DNA from: Ciona savignyi
Taxonomy: Eukaryota > Chordata > Ascidiacea > Phlebobranchia > Cionidae
DNA: 64,000 nucleotides
Direction of reading: 5' to 3'
Assembly: GCA_000149265.1 (NCBI GenBank)
Contig: CH002011.1
Coordinates: 42,455 to 106,454, forward strand
The notes beneath the pieces are model-generated. The model was not told the DNA's origin, did no database searches, and saw only the letters and a list, made by a program, of their open reading frames with translations. Positions 11,671 through 29,686 of the stretch are shown one piece after another; the first letter of the stretch is position 1; each line of letters begins with the position of its first letter. The position numbers and the translations under genes were made by a program.

Positions 11671-13472
11671 ATGGGAAACTTGTTAAACGAATACCTTAAT
11701 AAAATGGTTGAACACGTGCAATGCAAGCTATGCAAGTGGAAAGCAGTCCAAAATGCTGGAACAAAATTACTCCTGCTTATTTTGGTTTCTCCTTGCATTA
11801 GATTATCAAAGATTTTCTTTGAAGCGACGCAACCTAATCTAATTTGTACGCAATCCAAAGACCCTTGCAACATCAATCGTTTTGCCCGGGCTCTTTAGCT
11901 TGCATAACGAAGCGTAAAACCGACTATCAGCGACTCATCAGAGCTTTATTTTGGGCTAGGTAATTGCACATATTGGAAGGAATACTGCTCCGAATTACCG
12001 AAAATGAGAAATGATTAAAAATGATTAGTTTAAATAATTTTAAATGCTGCTAATATTTTTTATAAGAAACCACAGCTTGTTCTATGCCCGATAATTGCAT
12101 ATTTGGATGGTCTCTGAATTAAAAACTGAGAAAAATGTAAAGTCGTTGAAATTTTACACGTAACATTATACCGCAGTATTCTAGAATGTTGTATGTTGAA
12201 AACACACCATGTTTACTTGGTATTTTATGGGGTGAATTAGAGTGTTTCGCATTGTCAATCTGTACCACGGTGGTCGTCGGTTTAAATGTTTTGACGAACC
12301 GGTTTTGTTGCCTGAATGATTAGACCTCTGACGCGAGGTTTCCTTTAAAAACAATAAACCCCTTTACTAACCCTACCTGTATCTAGCCTGGAAAGAAGTT
12401 AATCTTTTTCGTGCTTTCTGTAAAGAGCACGCACATCAATCAAAGCAGCGGCGCAGTGCACTGAGTGATGAGATTTCACGGCCTACCGGATTAAACGATC
12501 AACTGGCAATTCTATCCGCGAAAACGACCCGGGGTATCAAACTCGAGTTATGTATGACTTTTCTGCGTGAGGTTTTTACTAAATTCGTTTGAATATTATC
12601 GCACCTTTATTTGAAGGCATTTTTCCCACCAGTTTTCTTTAACTGGATTTCCAGCAGAGAAAAGTTCTTTTTTTTCCTAAAATTATATTTTCACTTGTTT
12701 TCGTTTCAATGATTTTAGTTCGTGTAATTAGATTTATCGTAGAGCCCAGCATATTTAAGAAACAAACCCCTCATTTCTATTGTATCTTATCGGACTTGTG
12801 CATCTTAAAACACTTCGTGTGTGGCCATCTATTTCTGCATACACACATCAAGTATAGATCAGGTAGCCATTTTCGGACCTTGGAAAGGAGACGCCGCTGA
12901 TAAATCAGCTTGATTTGCCGCCGAAAGGAGAGCCATAGCCGAGCAGACCAGCCAGGAGTTCTTATCTGCTTGTCCAACTTTCCAGGTGGCCAAGAGAGCG
13001 GATAAAATCGACCGGCAAACAATTAGTCCGATATAACAAGGCGACAGGCCGAACGCTGGGAAGAAATACCAAACTGAGGTGTTTTCGGTCGGTAGAATTT
13101 CAAAAAGCAGATGATCGTATCGTACGCTAACCAGAGGCAGAAAAAAGTTGTAAGTGCTAGAAAAGCACGTGAGTTATTGAAAAGGGCGTATGCGACAGAA
13201 CCTAATATACTCTAAAATTTACCGCACGCAATTTATTGGAAATAACGCACAACGAATTTTAACTAGTTATTAATAGTTGCATTTCAGGGAAGCGAAATGA
13301 TAAAATTTGCTGTTAATTATTTACCGCTGCCGAACTTTACAGACACCTTGATAAATTGCAGTTCTTATCGCTTCAGCGGGAATTTAATAGAATCAGTTGA
13401 ACCATCAAAATTGTAACCTGGTGTGTGACACGCGTTTGCTAGGTTAAGTGGGCCCAACACTTAACCGGTGCC
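11671..13472. other. Upstream flank of the GAS1-like gene
   Basis: No gene is seen. The part from about 12240 to 13150 is visibly less AT-rich than its surroundings. It contains ATCAAAG (TCF-like, ~12438) and several GATA-type sites (CTGATAAATC ~12898, CTTATCTG ~12962, GGATAAAATC ~13001), so it may hold an enhancer for the gene that starts at 13573. This is inference from motifs only. Confidence 0.35.
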
Positions 13473-13492
13473 TTAAATAGCAATCTCACATA
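13473..13492 (+). promoter_or_regulatory. Candidate core promoter of the GAS1-like gene
   Basis: A TATA-like TTAAATAG lies about 100 bases before the ATG, followed by TCACATA, which could act as initiator. The assignment is weak. Confidence 0.25.
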
Positions 13493-13572
13493 CTAACTCG
13501 ACCATTCCAGTAAGCGCGTGCCCATTGCTTACCGTGCGTTGTGAAAAGAGAGATTATTAAGCTGACTGAAAA

Positions 13573-14976
13573 ATGCTTAGGCCGAATCTACTGTCGGTTT
13601 TACTCTTGCTTGAGTTGATTGCCTTGCATGTTTCACAAGCTTTTGAAAGGAAGAATTCGAGGCGTGAGAACGGAAGATATCAAAGATATGGCGGGCTCTC
13701 AAAATCCGAGATTGAGAGCGAAAATCCGTTCTTCCAGTGGCCGGAACATTGGCGGAACTGGGTCGAGGAAATGAAAACAACAGACGATATTCGCGGAAGT
13801 ATACAGAAAGCTTTGAAATCTAAAGCATGGTGGGAATCCTGGGCTCAACTTCCGACCATAACCAAAGACACGGTCGTACAGCGGCTCCTGCCAATGTTGA
13901 TTGACAGTGATGATTTGACGATTTCGTGTTCGGATTCGTTTCGACTTTGCGAGGCCGACAGCAACTGTCGATGGAAATATTGGAATTACGTGTCCTCCTG
14001 CACGAATGGTAACACCATGCACAAACCTGTTTACTGGTCAGATTCCACTGATGACGCAAGCCACCTACGTCACGAGCGGTCTACGTCATCCTTCCGCGAT
14101 GAGAGATCAAAGCGCGGAAGAAAATCACGTCGAAGGCGTAAAAGAAATAAACCGAAACACTCGAGCGATTTATTTCGCGATTTCCGAAGTTTAAAACAAA
14201 GCAACCGTCGACACAGGCGAAGACGAAAGCACAAAAGCATGAAACAATTTAAATTCATGCACTGGTGGATGGGGCGGGAATGGAAAAGTATCTATCTTGA
14301 TAAACCCTACCAGGAAATCGAAGGCTGCTCCGTAAAGTGCTTGAAAGCGCTTCTACTGCTCAACAACAGCGTTTACAGTCCCTTACTTGGTAACTGCGAG
14401 TGTCGGGCATCCAATAACGCTGTAGAGAATGTATCAAATCCTGAACCCAAGGAAATAATTAACGCCAAGGTGGATTTACTAACAGACGCGAGGTTCTCGG
14501 CGAAGGAAAATATGTGCGTGCAATATCAACAGAACGCTCAAGCGTGTAGACCTCGGCTGTTCAAGCGGAATTCGACGGCGATCGGGTGCTCCGAATCCCG
14601 CGCACGATGCGAATCCGACAAAAACTGTTCGAGCGCGCAGAGGACGTTTTTATTGCGTTGTTCGCAGTTAATTAACGGGGTTTCGTGTTCGCAAGGTTGC
14701 TTGGAGGCAATGGATGAGCTCGGAAAACAATCTCGTCATTTCGAGCACTGCATTTGTGACGGGTCCGAAGCCCCAATTTGCCTCAAAATCCGATCGAATA
14801 TAAACGAGTTATGCAGCAAAACTAAGCCCGCCTACGAACACACGAATTTAGTAATACGCACAGATACGCTATCGGTACGCAGGCCTGGTTCCCCCGCTAC
14901 CAAACTACTCAGTAACATTATTACGCTTATAATATCGCATTTTATTATCGCAGTTTTAAGTTCGATGTTCGTTTAA
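13573..14976 (+). CDS. gas1: GAS1-like GPI-anchored co-receptor
   Basis: The 467-residue protein has a signal peptide (about 1-23) and two cysteine-rich GDNF-receptor-like domains. Domain 1 has cysteines from C119 to C325 and domain 2 from C339 to C414. A hydrophobic C-terminus (about 447-467) is suited to GPI addition. Domain 2 carries the GAS1 pattern GCSESRARCESDKNC, LINGVSCSQGC and CICDGSEAPIC. In vertebrates GAS1 binds Hedgehog as a co-receptor and can modulate RET signalling. The gene is a single exon, as in vertebrates. Domain 1 is split by a basic insert at about 165-245, including RSKRGRKSRRRRKRNK at 178-193 and RRHRRRRKHK at 212-221. This insert is not present in vertebrate GAS1 as I know it and contains a furin-like RSKR. 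The ATG opens the frame directly before the signal peptide. A GFRA-like relative is possible, but the domain spacing favours GAS1. Confidence 0.87.
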   Translation: MLRPNLLSVLLLLELIALHVSQAFERKNSRRENGRYQRYGGLSKSEIESENPFFQWPEHWRNWVEEMKTTDDIRGSIQKALKSKAWWESWAQLPTITKDTVVQRLLPMLIDSDDLTISCSDSFRLCEADSNCRWKYWNYVSSCTNGNTMHKPVYWSDSTDDASHLRHERSTSSFRDERSKRGRKSRRRRKRNKPKHSSDLFRDFRSLKQSNRRHRRRRKHKSMKQFKFMHWWMGREWKSIYLDKPYQEIEGCSVKCLKALLLLNNSVYSPLLGNCECRASNNAVENVSNPEPKEIINAKVDLLTDARFSAKENMCVQYQQNAQACRPRLFKRNSTAIGCSESRARCESDKNCSSAQRTFLLRCSQLINGVSCSQGCLEAMDELGKQSRHFEHCICDGSEAPICLKIRSNINELCSKTKPAYEHTNLVIRTDTLSVRRPGSPATKLLSNIITLIISHFIIAVLSSMFV

Positions 14977-15342
14977 TTTCCGATTTTTTTTTGTTTTTTG
15001 CCGATGAGATTTTTCTATTCGCAGTTTATGTTTCTTCAATACAAACCAACCGCGCGGGAGTACTTATATACTACAAACCTTGTAGCTAAAAATAGAAATT
15101 TTATTAACAAATTTCGATGTTTTCCAAACTCCTAATTTTAATAAAAAATTAAGTCAAATCTTGGATTGTTTTGTTGCTGGAAAGTTTAGAACAATTTTAT
15201 AATATCAAACTAAAAAAATCTATATTTAGCTCAAAGCTTTATATTTAGTTTTCGTCCGTTTTGTACATCAAAGTATTCGATAGTTCGATTATTCTTGTTA
15301 TTTTTATGAAACTATTTGTTAATAATAGTGTTATAGATTATA

Positions 15343-15348
15343 ATAAAA
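15343..15348 (+). terminator. Polyadenylation signal of the GAS1-like gene
   Basis: AATAAA about 370 bases after the stop codon, the first on this strand in AT-rich 3' sequence. Confidence 0.5.
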
Positions 15349-18300
15349 GTTATATTATTATGTTCATAAAAAGCCCGTTGTTTTTACTCAAAATTTACTT
15401 TTCGTACCAATAAAACTAAAATCGTATCAAGTGTGGCGATTGTTAGAAGGCCAATAGACCACCGACCGTTCAGATTGGGCAGACTTATTCGGATTTACTG
15501 TTGGCCGTATTTACAATGTCGTGAAGCGATTATATTGACGTGTGGGCGCATCATATACCAAGATCTTGTAATTCGAGCTTGAAATTACGAAATTCCGCGA
15601 GTAGTTTGCGAAACCGAAGTCCAAAAATGACAAACCGCTTTCGGAAAACTTATGGCGCCATTTTCCTTGCCCAAAATAGGAGCGTCCCGATCATATTCGA
15701 CTACCATGCAGATCGAATTGAAGATTACCCATCTTTGATCGTATTCAATTGCGGCTTATTTAAGGGGCGGTGGCAGTTAAGCGGAAAGGTATATTCATAT
15801 AGACTCGGTTATGCTCGATATGGCGTTGATAACCAGTCTATGTTGATCTACAATTGTATTGCTGGTCGATCTGTCCCGATTACTAGATTTCTAATCATTA
15901 GCAAAGAGTGAAAACACCCTTTCGTTCCCCTTGCATTTGTTGTCGAGTAGGTAAACAGAACAATACGCCTTTTCGCAGGTTACGAGGTGTCAACGGCCAT
16001 TACACCTTGGCTGTTGTAAGATGCATCGCCCACGTGGTTATTAGTCATCGAAGAGCCGCCCGAATCGTGACGTCATTTTCGTTGGACCACCCAGGAGTGA
16101 TTGACAGGCGGAGCGTGGAGGCATTTGTAATCTTTCAAGCCGCACAAAACAACTGCCAGATTTAGCTATAGCCTGCTACCACAGCAGCCTGATGGCTGCA
16201 TATACAACCGACCAGTTTGCACGACAGTTCCACTAACAAGGGCGACTGTCTAAACAGCAGGCGACCAATTCGCGCACTCTAATCACACCAGCACACCCGA
16301 GTATGTATATCGTGTAGGATGTTCCACGAATTCCAGCTTCTGTTGGTTTAACTGTCCAAACCCAGACCAGACCGATGTGTTCTTATCATGGATTCCGTAG
16401 CGAATGTAATGCATTAGGAATTTTGAAAGTCATTTTGAATTTCTGGAGGTAATCACCGAGATAACATTGTTGCCTCATAAAAATTATGCAAAATAATTCT
16501 ACATTGCCACAGTTCAAAACCGCTTCTGAATCATTATTACTATTTTTGCTTGGTTATTTGGACAATTAACGAGTACATTATAATATAGCTTACATGGGCA
16601 AAGAAACGTAATAAAAGGTCCATTGTTATTCGTATGCAAAGGAAGTGCGATTAAGTTTAACTGCGCATTTCTAATTGTGTTGTGAATTGTGATCAGTTTT
16701 AATCCGTTGTTCTTTCAGGTTTATTTACAAAGTTTAAACGATAATTCAACATGTTGCAATACGAAGAGAACTTAAGGGGTTTTCAATATAAGTTTTTGTC
16801 GGTATATTTCATTTCGGATTTTAAATGGTTTGTTTAATTATTTTTCGGTATTTTTAAGAATTGAAGTAAGAATTCAATTTCAATTGTTTCTACATGTTTG
16901 TAATTTAGATCAAACTTTTTGTAACGCAAGTGTAACCTTATAAAAGTGCTATTCGCGCAACCAAAGAGGTCGCGTGTATTTTTACCCCTAACGTCAATTG
17001 CTACTTAATCATTTTTGGCTGTGCGCATCAATTGCTGTGCGTAAAACAGAAATTAAACCTCAATAATGTGCTGGAAGGAAGCTAAGGTTATAATGATCTA
17101 GGTAGGGTCGATTGGCTCACTTTAAGTAACTGGCACGCACGCCCTTTCCAGCTGCATTTCAAGTTCATCGTTAAAGCCCAACAGGTGTCGAATTCCAAGG
17201 CAAACGCTTTGCCTAACTTGACGGACGGGCGAATCATAACGATTCATCAGCTCTAACGTTCGCGGAGGTTAAGTTTGCACCGGTAAGTGTGAAATACAAC
17301 GTGGAGTAAACGTTTGTTGACGCAGCCCGTTGCACTTGGCAATGAGCTGCGATACAAAACTTAATTCGCAGCCACATCCACTTGAATTCGCAGTTATATC
17401 GCCGAGAGTCGGAAATTTGAGTTGAATTCCAGGCGACCCTAACAGCATGGGTCACTTGTATTAAGTACCGCACGTGACACGATAGTCCCCAAGTCGGATT
17501 TGGGCCCAGTAGCCAATAAATCACATACACGATGTAGCTTATTTTCGCTACTTTAACAATTTCCGGTTTGGAAACAATTTTATTCGTCCCAAGCTTGACA
17601 CGATTATAATAAACGACAAAACATGTCCAGCACGGTTAGGAGAATATTCTAGAAAAATTCAGATCCCAATTCTGTCGCCACAAAATTAATATATCGTGTT
17701 ATGCTCGACTGAAAATCACATAAGCAAATTCCGACATGTATCCTATTCACAGCTGCCACGATATTTACAAAACACTAAAGCGCGCATACTTAATTCCCGA
17801 CACCTGTATTTCTTTTTGCAGGTTGTGGTACCGCTTGTTTGATTAGATTATTGACAGCTGTATCAAAACTATTCGGCTTTGATTGAGTGTGTCATATAGT
17901 ATGTGAATGGGTTAAATTTAAACTAAGTTGTCTATAAACGTTACATGTTTATTTGTGTAAGAGCCTCCTGTCATAATCTACAAAAATTTGTCATAAAAAT
18001 GCATCTGTATATGGAAATACACTTGTTCAATACTATACTTAACCTATAACTGCATGTTTGATCTGTAACCTATCGGTAGATTTCTTTTGTAAATTCTCAT
18101 TTTGGCAAACCATTTAATTTATTTATGCTTATTATTTGGTGACGATCTTGTATACGCTTTACCGATTCACTTAAAAACAGGCGTACTGTTGGCCCAGTAC
18201 CGTAAAAAAATCGACATCAGATTTTTCTATGCGGTTATCAGAGTTAAATAGCATATAACTATAAAAAAATAATTAACTTGGGTTTTCTTTAATTTTTGTG

Positions 18301-19499
18301 CTCATATGTCTAATTAGTGTAATGTGAGTTTAATTCACGCTTTGTGAAAAGGTCCTACAACGAGAGAATTGAATCAATAATTCGGGTGTATCCATATAAC
18401 ACAACACACATCAGTCAATCGGTTAGATATTTATCAAGGTCTGATATTAGTACAAAAATGCGCAATTTATGTTTTGTTTTGGACCCAGTTTTCAGGTGTT
18501 TATCTGGGATATTTTGTGGTGCTTAACACTGAAGGTACGGAGAGCCATTTAAAATCACCCATCGTTATATTTCTGTCAGCAATTGCCAACAATAACATTG
18601 TGATCGCAACAACGGTATATCAACACGGTTGAATGCTCGCATAGGACCACACGTACATTGCTTATACACGGAGTTACGGAATGAAAAAATCGCGACGAAC
18701 GGTTTACACCGCTGCGCGGCACGTGACAAGGCTTTGACCTTAACTCACCCCTAACAAATTCCACCACCCACGAAGACACAGACGAAAACACCGGCGTTCA
18801 GCATATCAGCAGCGGCATAATGGCAAGCAGTAGTATTTTCCACTAAACATAACATGTGCGCGTCTCGAGTTCGAAGTGTGCCTTGCAGCTGAAGGGCGTA
18901 ATTACGGTCAACTTTGGTTTTCTGTGGTCGATGCGTTCTTAGTGAAAGCGCCTTAATGACACGACTGTTTGGTATGAACGCAAGGAGAGTACTTTTTTAT
19001 TGACAAACCGCGGATACTGGGACACATAGCAAATGTTTCGAATATCCCTGCACCTACCTCTTTCAATTTACCAATTTTACCTTATATTACTGGTTTAATT
19101 TCATAATTGTAATGGTTTTATAATTAAAATGCCAACTAAAGTACCAAACTGACTGGAATATGTGCCAAAGAAGGCCTGATCCCACAACAACCCGGTTTTT
19201 ACTCTGCGCCATTACGTTTTCTCTCATTACAAACACCAAGAGACTTACTGCTGTTGTTTTTAAATGACAGAAAGATTAATTGTTCACTCCGACTGAAGCA
19301 ACGTAAACTGAATGCGTTGCCTCTAAAATCTTTAACCGTGCGACACCACTGGATTCGATTTTAACGAATCAAAGGGAAGTCGGTTTTGAATTTCGTAAAC
19401 GTTCTGAAGTATTCCCATTAATACTTCTAAAATGTCGCGCACCCTGACGTTAATTAAGACTGTGCTTCTGCTCCCAACGAGAGGTTTCTAAGACAAGTG
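15349..19499. other. Long gene-free interval with a motif cluster
   Basis: No supported gene. Open frames at 15540-15911 and 15908-16165 begin at non-ATG codons or lack any family resemblance. Blocks near 15420-16400, 17030-17530 and 18530-18980 are less AT-rich than their neighbours, as conserved non-coding DNA often is. Three textbook factor sites lie within 80 bp at 16031-16107 (listed separately). No SINE is obvious before 19500. Confidence 0.4.
16031..16107. promoter_or_regulatory. Candidate cis-regulatory cluster: E-box, CRE, Pbx-Meis
   Basis: CACGTG at 16031-16036, the palindromic CRE TGACGTCA at 16068-16075 and the Pbx/Meis composite TGATTGACAG at 16098-16107. All three are exact consensus sites. 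They lie about 1.1 kb downstream of the GAS1-like gene. Function is inferred only. Confidence 0.35.
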
Positions 19500-19715
19500 G
19501 GTCGGATATTCATGTCATGAATGGTAAAACGCACCGTTATCACACGGTAAACGGCTAGATTGCTTTGAGGCCACTGTCGGGTTACCAAAGTTATTGCAAG
19601 GATACGATCGACACATTCTTTCAGTTGCTACAAGCTATTTATCCACTACATTCGGCCAATGACGGCTAAAAGTGTCTTTCCGAATAAAACAACCGACAAG
19701 CTCGAGACCAATTTT
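19500..19715 (-). repeat. Family 1 SINE, degenerate copy
   Basis: Minus-strand remnant recognisable by GATATTCATG, the CACTGTCGGGTTACC block and AACCGACAAGCT; heavily diverged. Confidence 0.6.
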
Positions 19716-19871
19716 TATTCTTATACCCTTCGGTTGGTGACGTACTATAACCCATAAAGCGATTCGATCGGATATTATATATCAAAGTATTGATTCAATA
19801 AAAGTGGGTTGGTACAGGTAAGCACGCACCCAATTATATCAGCCACAGTGCAACCAGTTTAGGTTGCCACG

Positions 19872-20095
19872 ATAGTATAGAATAGGAGATTTATGTTTCC
19901 CACCGTTTTGTTACCGGTGCTAATGCATTGTGTTGTGTATGAGACGTTCTTTCAATTTTGGTAAAACAAAAACCGTATCTATATGTATCGGTCGCGCTAA
20001 CCATTCGGCCACATGACCGTACAGAAGTTCAAACAATGATCATTAGGTTTTCGCCCAAGGACACCACCGACCAGCTATCGACCAGTTTCGAACAA
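19872..20095 (-). repeat. Family 1 SINE with an embedded family 2 fragment
   Basis: The minus-strand family 1 body (19872-19963) and its head (about 20027-20095) are separated by 19965-20026. That segment matches the family 2 SINE head (CGGTCGCGCTAACCATTCGG in reverse). It appears to be one SINE inserted in another. Confidence 0.6.
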
Positions 20096-20279
20096 GCCAC
20101 CCAGTTGTAAATTATAAATAACTTTTATAAATTTATAGCATATAATGTATGCAAAAACGTGATAATTAAAAAAGCATCAATCGAATTGTTAAGCTAAAAA
20201 CACTATATTACAGACGTTCCGATCTTACAATCTTGATAAATGGGCCGAAGGTAAATAAAAGTTTATTGTATTTTATTTT

Positions 20280-20383
20280 TTACCGATCCAAGTTTTGAAC
20301 CCATGATGGGCTTGTCACCAGACCGTTTTTTGTATAAGAGTCGGTATATGTATCGGTCGCGTTAACCGTTCGGTCACACCGTA
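20280..20383 (-). repeat. tRNA-like SINE, family 2
   Basis: On the minus strand this reads GTGTGACCGAACGGTTAACG, then CGATACATATACCGAC and CCCATCATGGGTTC. It is near full length. Confidence 0.75.
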
Positions 20384-20762
20384 AATTACAGGTTCCATTT
20401 TGAAATTCTGGTTGCTAAACGGCGCCATCTTGTGCGCAAAAAAATCAAAACAACCAACTCTAATTTGGAGCCACGATGTATTTGTTTTGCATACAATTTA
20501 TATTAAATAAACCTCTCATACTCCTATAAAAACGCATTATTTCCATAAATTTCCATACTTTATATTTAAACACAAGCAATGTATTCGCACATTTGAATCT
20601 AGGCACGAGTTTGATCGTATGTTTATATGAGATAGTATGAACCTGCCGTTAATTGTTTATACATACTAACATTTATTATTATTTTAATTTATACATTTTT
20701 ATAATGAACTTATAGGCATCAATTTCGGCACAATAAATAAGTTTTATATAAAACTTCCTTCC

Positions 20763-21014
20763 TGTTAGTCTGGCGGTAAAGTGCCTCTCCTTTCAATCGA
20801 AAGGTTGCAGGTGCGAAACTGGTCGCTAGCTAGTCGGTTTTGTCTTCGGGCAAGGCACTTTACGGACATTGCCTGGACCCAGCGGCTTAATGGCTTCTAC
20901 CAAATTGAAGGAACGTGTGAATCATACACAACACACTGCAATACCTTCGGTAACCGATGTTGATCTGACAATTACCCGTGTTAATGGATAAACATGAATA
21001 TCCTATCCTATCCT
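20763..21014 (+). repeat. Family 1 SINE, full length
   Basis: It starts at GTTAGTCTGGCGG, carries the CTTTCAATCGAAAG hairpin and GCTAGCTAGTCGG, and ends in ATCCTATCCTATCC. It is slightly shortened in the ACCCGACG block. Confidence 0.9.
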
Positions 21015-21175
21015 AAAAAAAACACAGAATTGTCTATAGTAAAACGATGTTATTTTGAGTTTATTACTGTAGTTTTTTTCTCCAAATTATAATCCATATC
21101 ACACATTATCAAATACGATATTGGTTATTTCTCTGAATGAGAAAGCGCAAGCAATCCGTAAAAACGCAAATCGTT

Positions 21176-21300
21176 GGGTTAACGAATCTGTTGCAGTGTG
21201 TTATATACGATTAAAACGTTTCTTTAGTTAAAGTACAACCCATTAATTCAGTAGACCTAGGCGATATCCGTTAAAAGGTTATTCTAAGGACCCAGCGACT
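21176..21300 (-). repeat. Family 1 SINE remnant
   Basis: A minus-strand fragment with the GTTGCAGTGTGTTATATACG and CCCATTAATTCAG blocks; the remainder is unrecognisable. Confidence 0.5.
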
Positions 21301-22006
21301 TGCTAGCCATGCTATAGCCATCAGGGTTGATGGTGTTACCTGTGGGATGAAGGAAACCAAGCTGTTCGACCGAACAATTGGACAAAGCAAGATCAATGCA
21401 GAAAAGTAGGTGTGGTAGAACAGAAATGCAACAGAAAGGTAAACGATTTATCTTGTCACATTTTGGGCGATAAGGTGGGTTATGGTGCCTGCGAGATAAC
21501 GGCCCTTGCACTTACCCATTAACGGGGATAAAAATTCTTATGTTATCGTTTTAACAATAAAAATATTTATAAACTAATACATGCACAGTAGTACCGGTTC
21601 CGTTCCAAGGAAGTTCGTACTATTTAAACCATGCAATACCAAAAGGAGACACACGAACCCACCAAGCTAATCGATCTGAGGGTATTTCACCAAATTTGTT
21701 TTGCATGTTCAGTATCAGTATATATTTTTGTCGGGTTCGTGCATAAATTAAAGAAGTTAATTACCATATCTGATAAAATTAACAATTTTGTTTGTTTTCC
21801 GATGTTAGGTGTCCTACTTAATCATAAAAAAATATAAAATAAATTTATACTTTTCTGTGGCTGGATACGAAATCCATAGAGATCTGCTATGATAAATATA
21901 TTAGCGTTTGTATCTCTATGGTTTGTGTCAATTATCATTTACGCAATTTAGTCCAAGTTTACATCAAAGGGAAAAAGTAATCGGCGTGTACAAAACACAC
22001 ATTTTT

Positions 22007-22009
22007 CAG
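22007..22009 (+). promoter_or_regulatory. Candidate splice (trans-splice) acceptor for SDHB
   Basis: ATTTTTCAG ends at 22009, 28 bases before the SDHB ATG and with no ATG between. It is consistent with spliced-leader addition. Confidence 0.5.
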
Positions 22010-22037
22010 ACATAGGTTTAAAAAGTAAGAAAAAAAC

Positions 22038-27999
<5,962 letters not shown>

Positions 28000-28246
28000 C
28001 TATTCTCGCGCACCAAACTGGTCATATCTGACCCCTTGCAAACTGTGCCCACTTCTAAAGCTTATTTTTAAATCAGATATTTCTGTCTAACTAAATAGTT
28101 GATGCACAATCTAATTGGATTGTAAGGTTTCAAGTTTTAAAAAACATGTTCCAGAAAGTTCTCTTGTGTTCAAGAGCTTGCCCATTTGTATTAATCTTCG
28201 CGATGCGCGTCGTGTTAGAAGTGTGATGTATTCATTGTTTTGTGTC

Positions 28247-28252
28247 AATAAA
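28247..28252 (+). terminator. Polyadenylation signal of SDHB
   Basis: AATAAA, about 250 bases after the SDHB stop codon. Confidence 0.7.
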
Positions 28253-28559
28253 TTTAAACAATGATATGTTTAATGGATACACCGAATGGGGTTTAAATGA
28301 ATAATAAACCATAAATTTAAGATTTGTGGACAATGGCTTTCCCGTGTAATAACGACTCATTTTCCCCAGAAACAGTAAGCTGATTAACACTTGTTTAGAG
28401 CCGAATTTAGCTTATGAAGTTCTATGTTGGCATTTAGGGTAAAATTAACTTTACACTAATGAGTATTTAGTAATTGTGAGTTTTAACTCATATTCACTTG
28501 TTGTATTTCGAAAACTATCTAAGTGAGCTTGGTTAAGGGTGAGTTAGTGGGTCGCCAAA
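28253..28559. other. Gene-free stretch after SDHB
   Basis: Short AT-rich interval between the SDHB polyadenylation signal and the next SINE. Nothing recognisable is seen. Confidence 0.4.
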
Positions 28560-29686
28560 CAGCCAAAGGATTTCTTCTTCAAAACTGGTTGCTAGCTATT
28601 GGTTGTAATCTCGGGAAATGCACTTAATGGACATTGTCTGAACTCAGCAGATTAATGGGCCTGTCGCATATTCGACTGCCTTGTATATTTTATCGTTTAT
28701 TTAATCGACGTATACGTTTGCCAGCTGCAATCTGTTACGTGTATATTAGTTTAGAAAGCTGTCGTGCCCCTGTTTGTACCGCCGTGAGTAATTATCTATG
28801 TACTAAACAGTAATTAACTGACGCCAGTACAAATCTATTGTGTACTGTTATCGCAACGTTGCAGTTTGCCCTTTTTCGTGCATTTATTTGGCTCTCTATA
28901 TACACCAACATTTTCACTCCAAGATATAACTTACAATAACTAACCAAATTACCGAATTGCTGCTTGTCAGACTACCTAAAATAACAAACTTAACAAAGTA
29001 CTGATTTGCTGATCGTTTTACTACTGGAGAATAAATCTATCTTTAGAAGTCTAAACTGTATATTCTGTACCAAGTCAAGAGGACAGTTTTGTTATACAGT
29101 TAAGTGGCTGCCCAGTATTGGCAGGCGAACTCTAGACAGCAAAGGATAAGTCTGTCTATTGCGCTGGTTCGGCTCAAACCCAAGGTTAAGGCGAGATATA
29201 ACCCCTAACCCAACCCCCATCAACTAAAAGAAAAAGCCGAGCTCCCACATTGATGACCTTAAGAATCGTGAGTGAACACGCAACCTAAACGGAAGAAAAA
29301 AGTAATAAAACGCAAGCTTCAGCCGGAAGTTTTAGAAGAAAGAAGAAACTGTACATTTGAACTTTGTCTGCTTTAACAAGAAGAGTCGAGGAAGATCAGA
29401 ACATTTTAAATTTTAATCAAGAAAGAAGTTGTCAACGCCAAGATTTCGAGTACGATTTGTAGAAAACCAAGAATACACGTTTGTTTCCACGGATCAGCGT
29501 CGAGACGTCGATAAAGAGCCAGAAGAAGACATCGTTTTTCTACAAGAGTATCGTAATTTTGTAACTATTTTATTTTTTTATATAAATATCTATTTTATTT
29601 TAACGAAGACCTTTCGTGAGTGTAACCAAGCTTCACGTTATCAGGTCTGAGAATTTTAACTTTTGTCTTTTGCGGACTGATTCAGG

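Noticed and set aside
11671-11898. Open frame with CKLCKW motif beginning MGNLLNEYLN
   Set aside because: Short, no family match, begins inside the tandem repeat edge. Possibly an old transposon fragment, but not supportable.
13577-14258. Several frames of 60-107 codons antisense or shifted to the GAS1-like gene
   Set aside because: They are shadows of the cysteine-rich coding sequence in other frames.
15540-16165. Two consecutive open frames (123 and 85 codons) on the + strand
   Set aside because: The first starts at a GTG in a eukaryotic context. The peptides resemble no family and the frames overlap out of phase. More likely non-coding, less AT-rich DNA.
17234-17530. 98-codon minus-strand frame
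   Set aside because: No recognisable family, no supporting splice or start context; treated as chance in a less AT-rich block.
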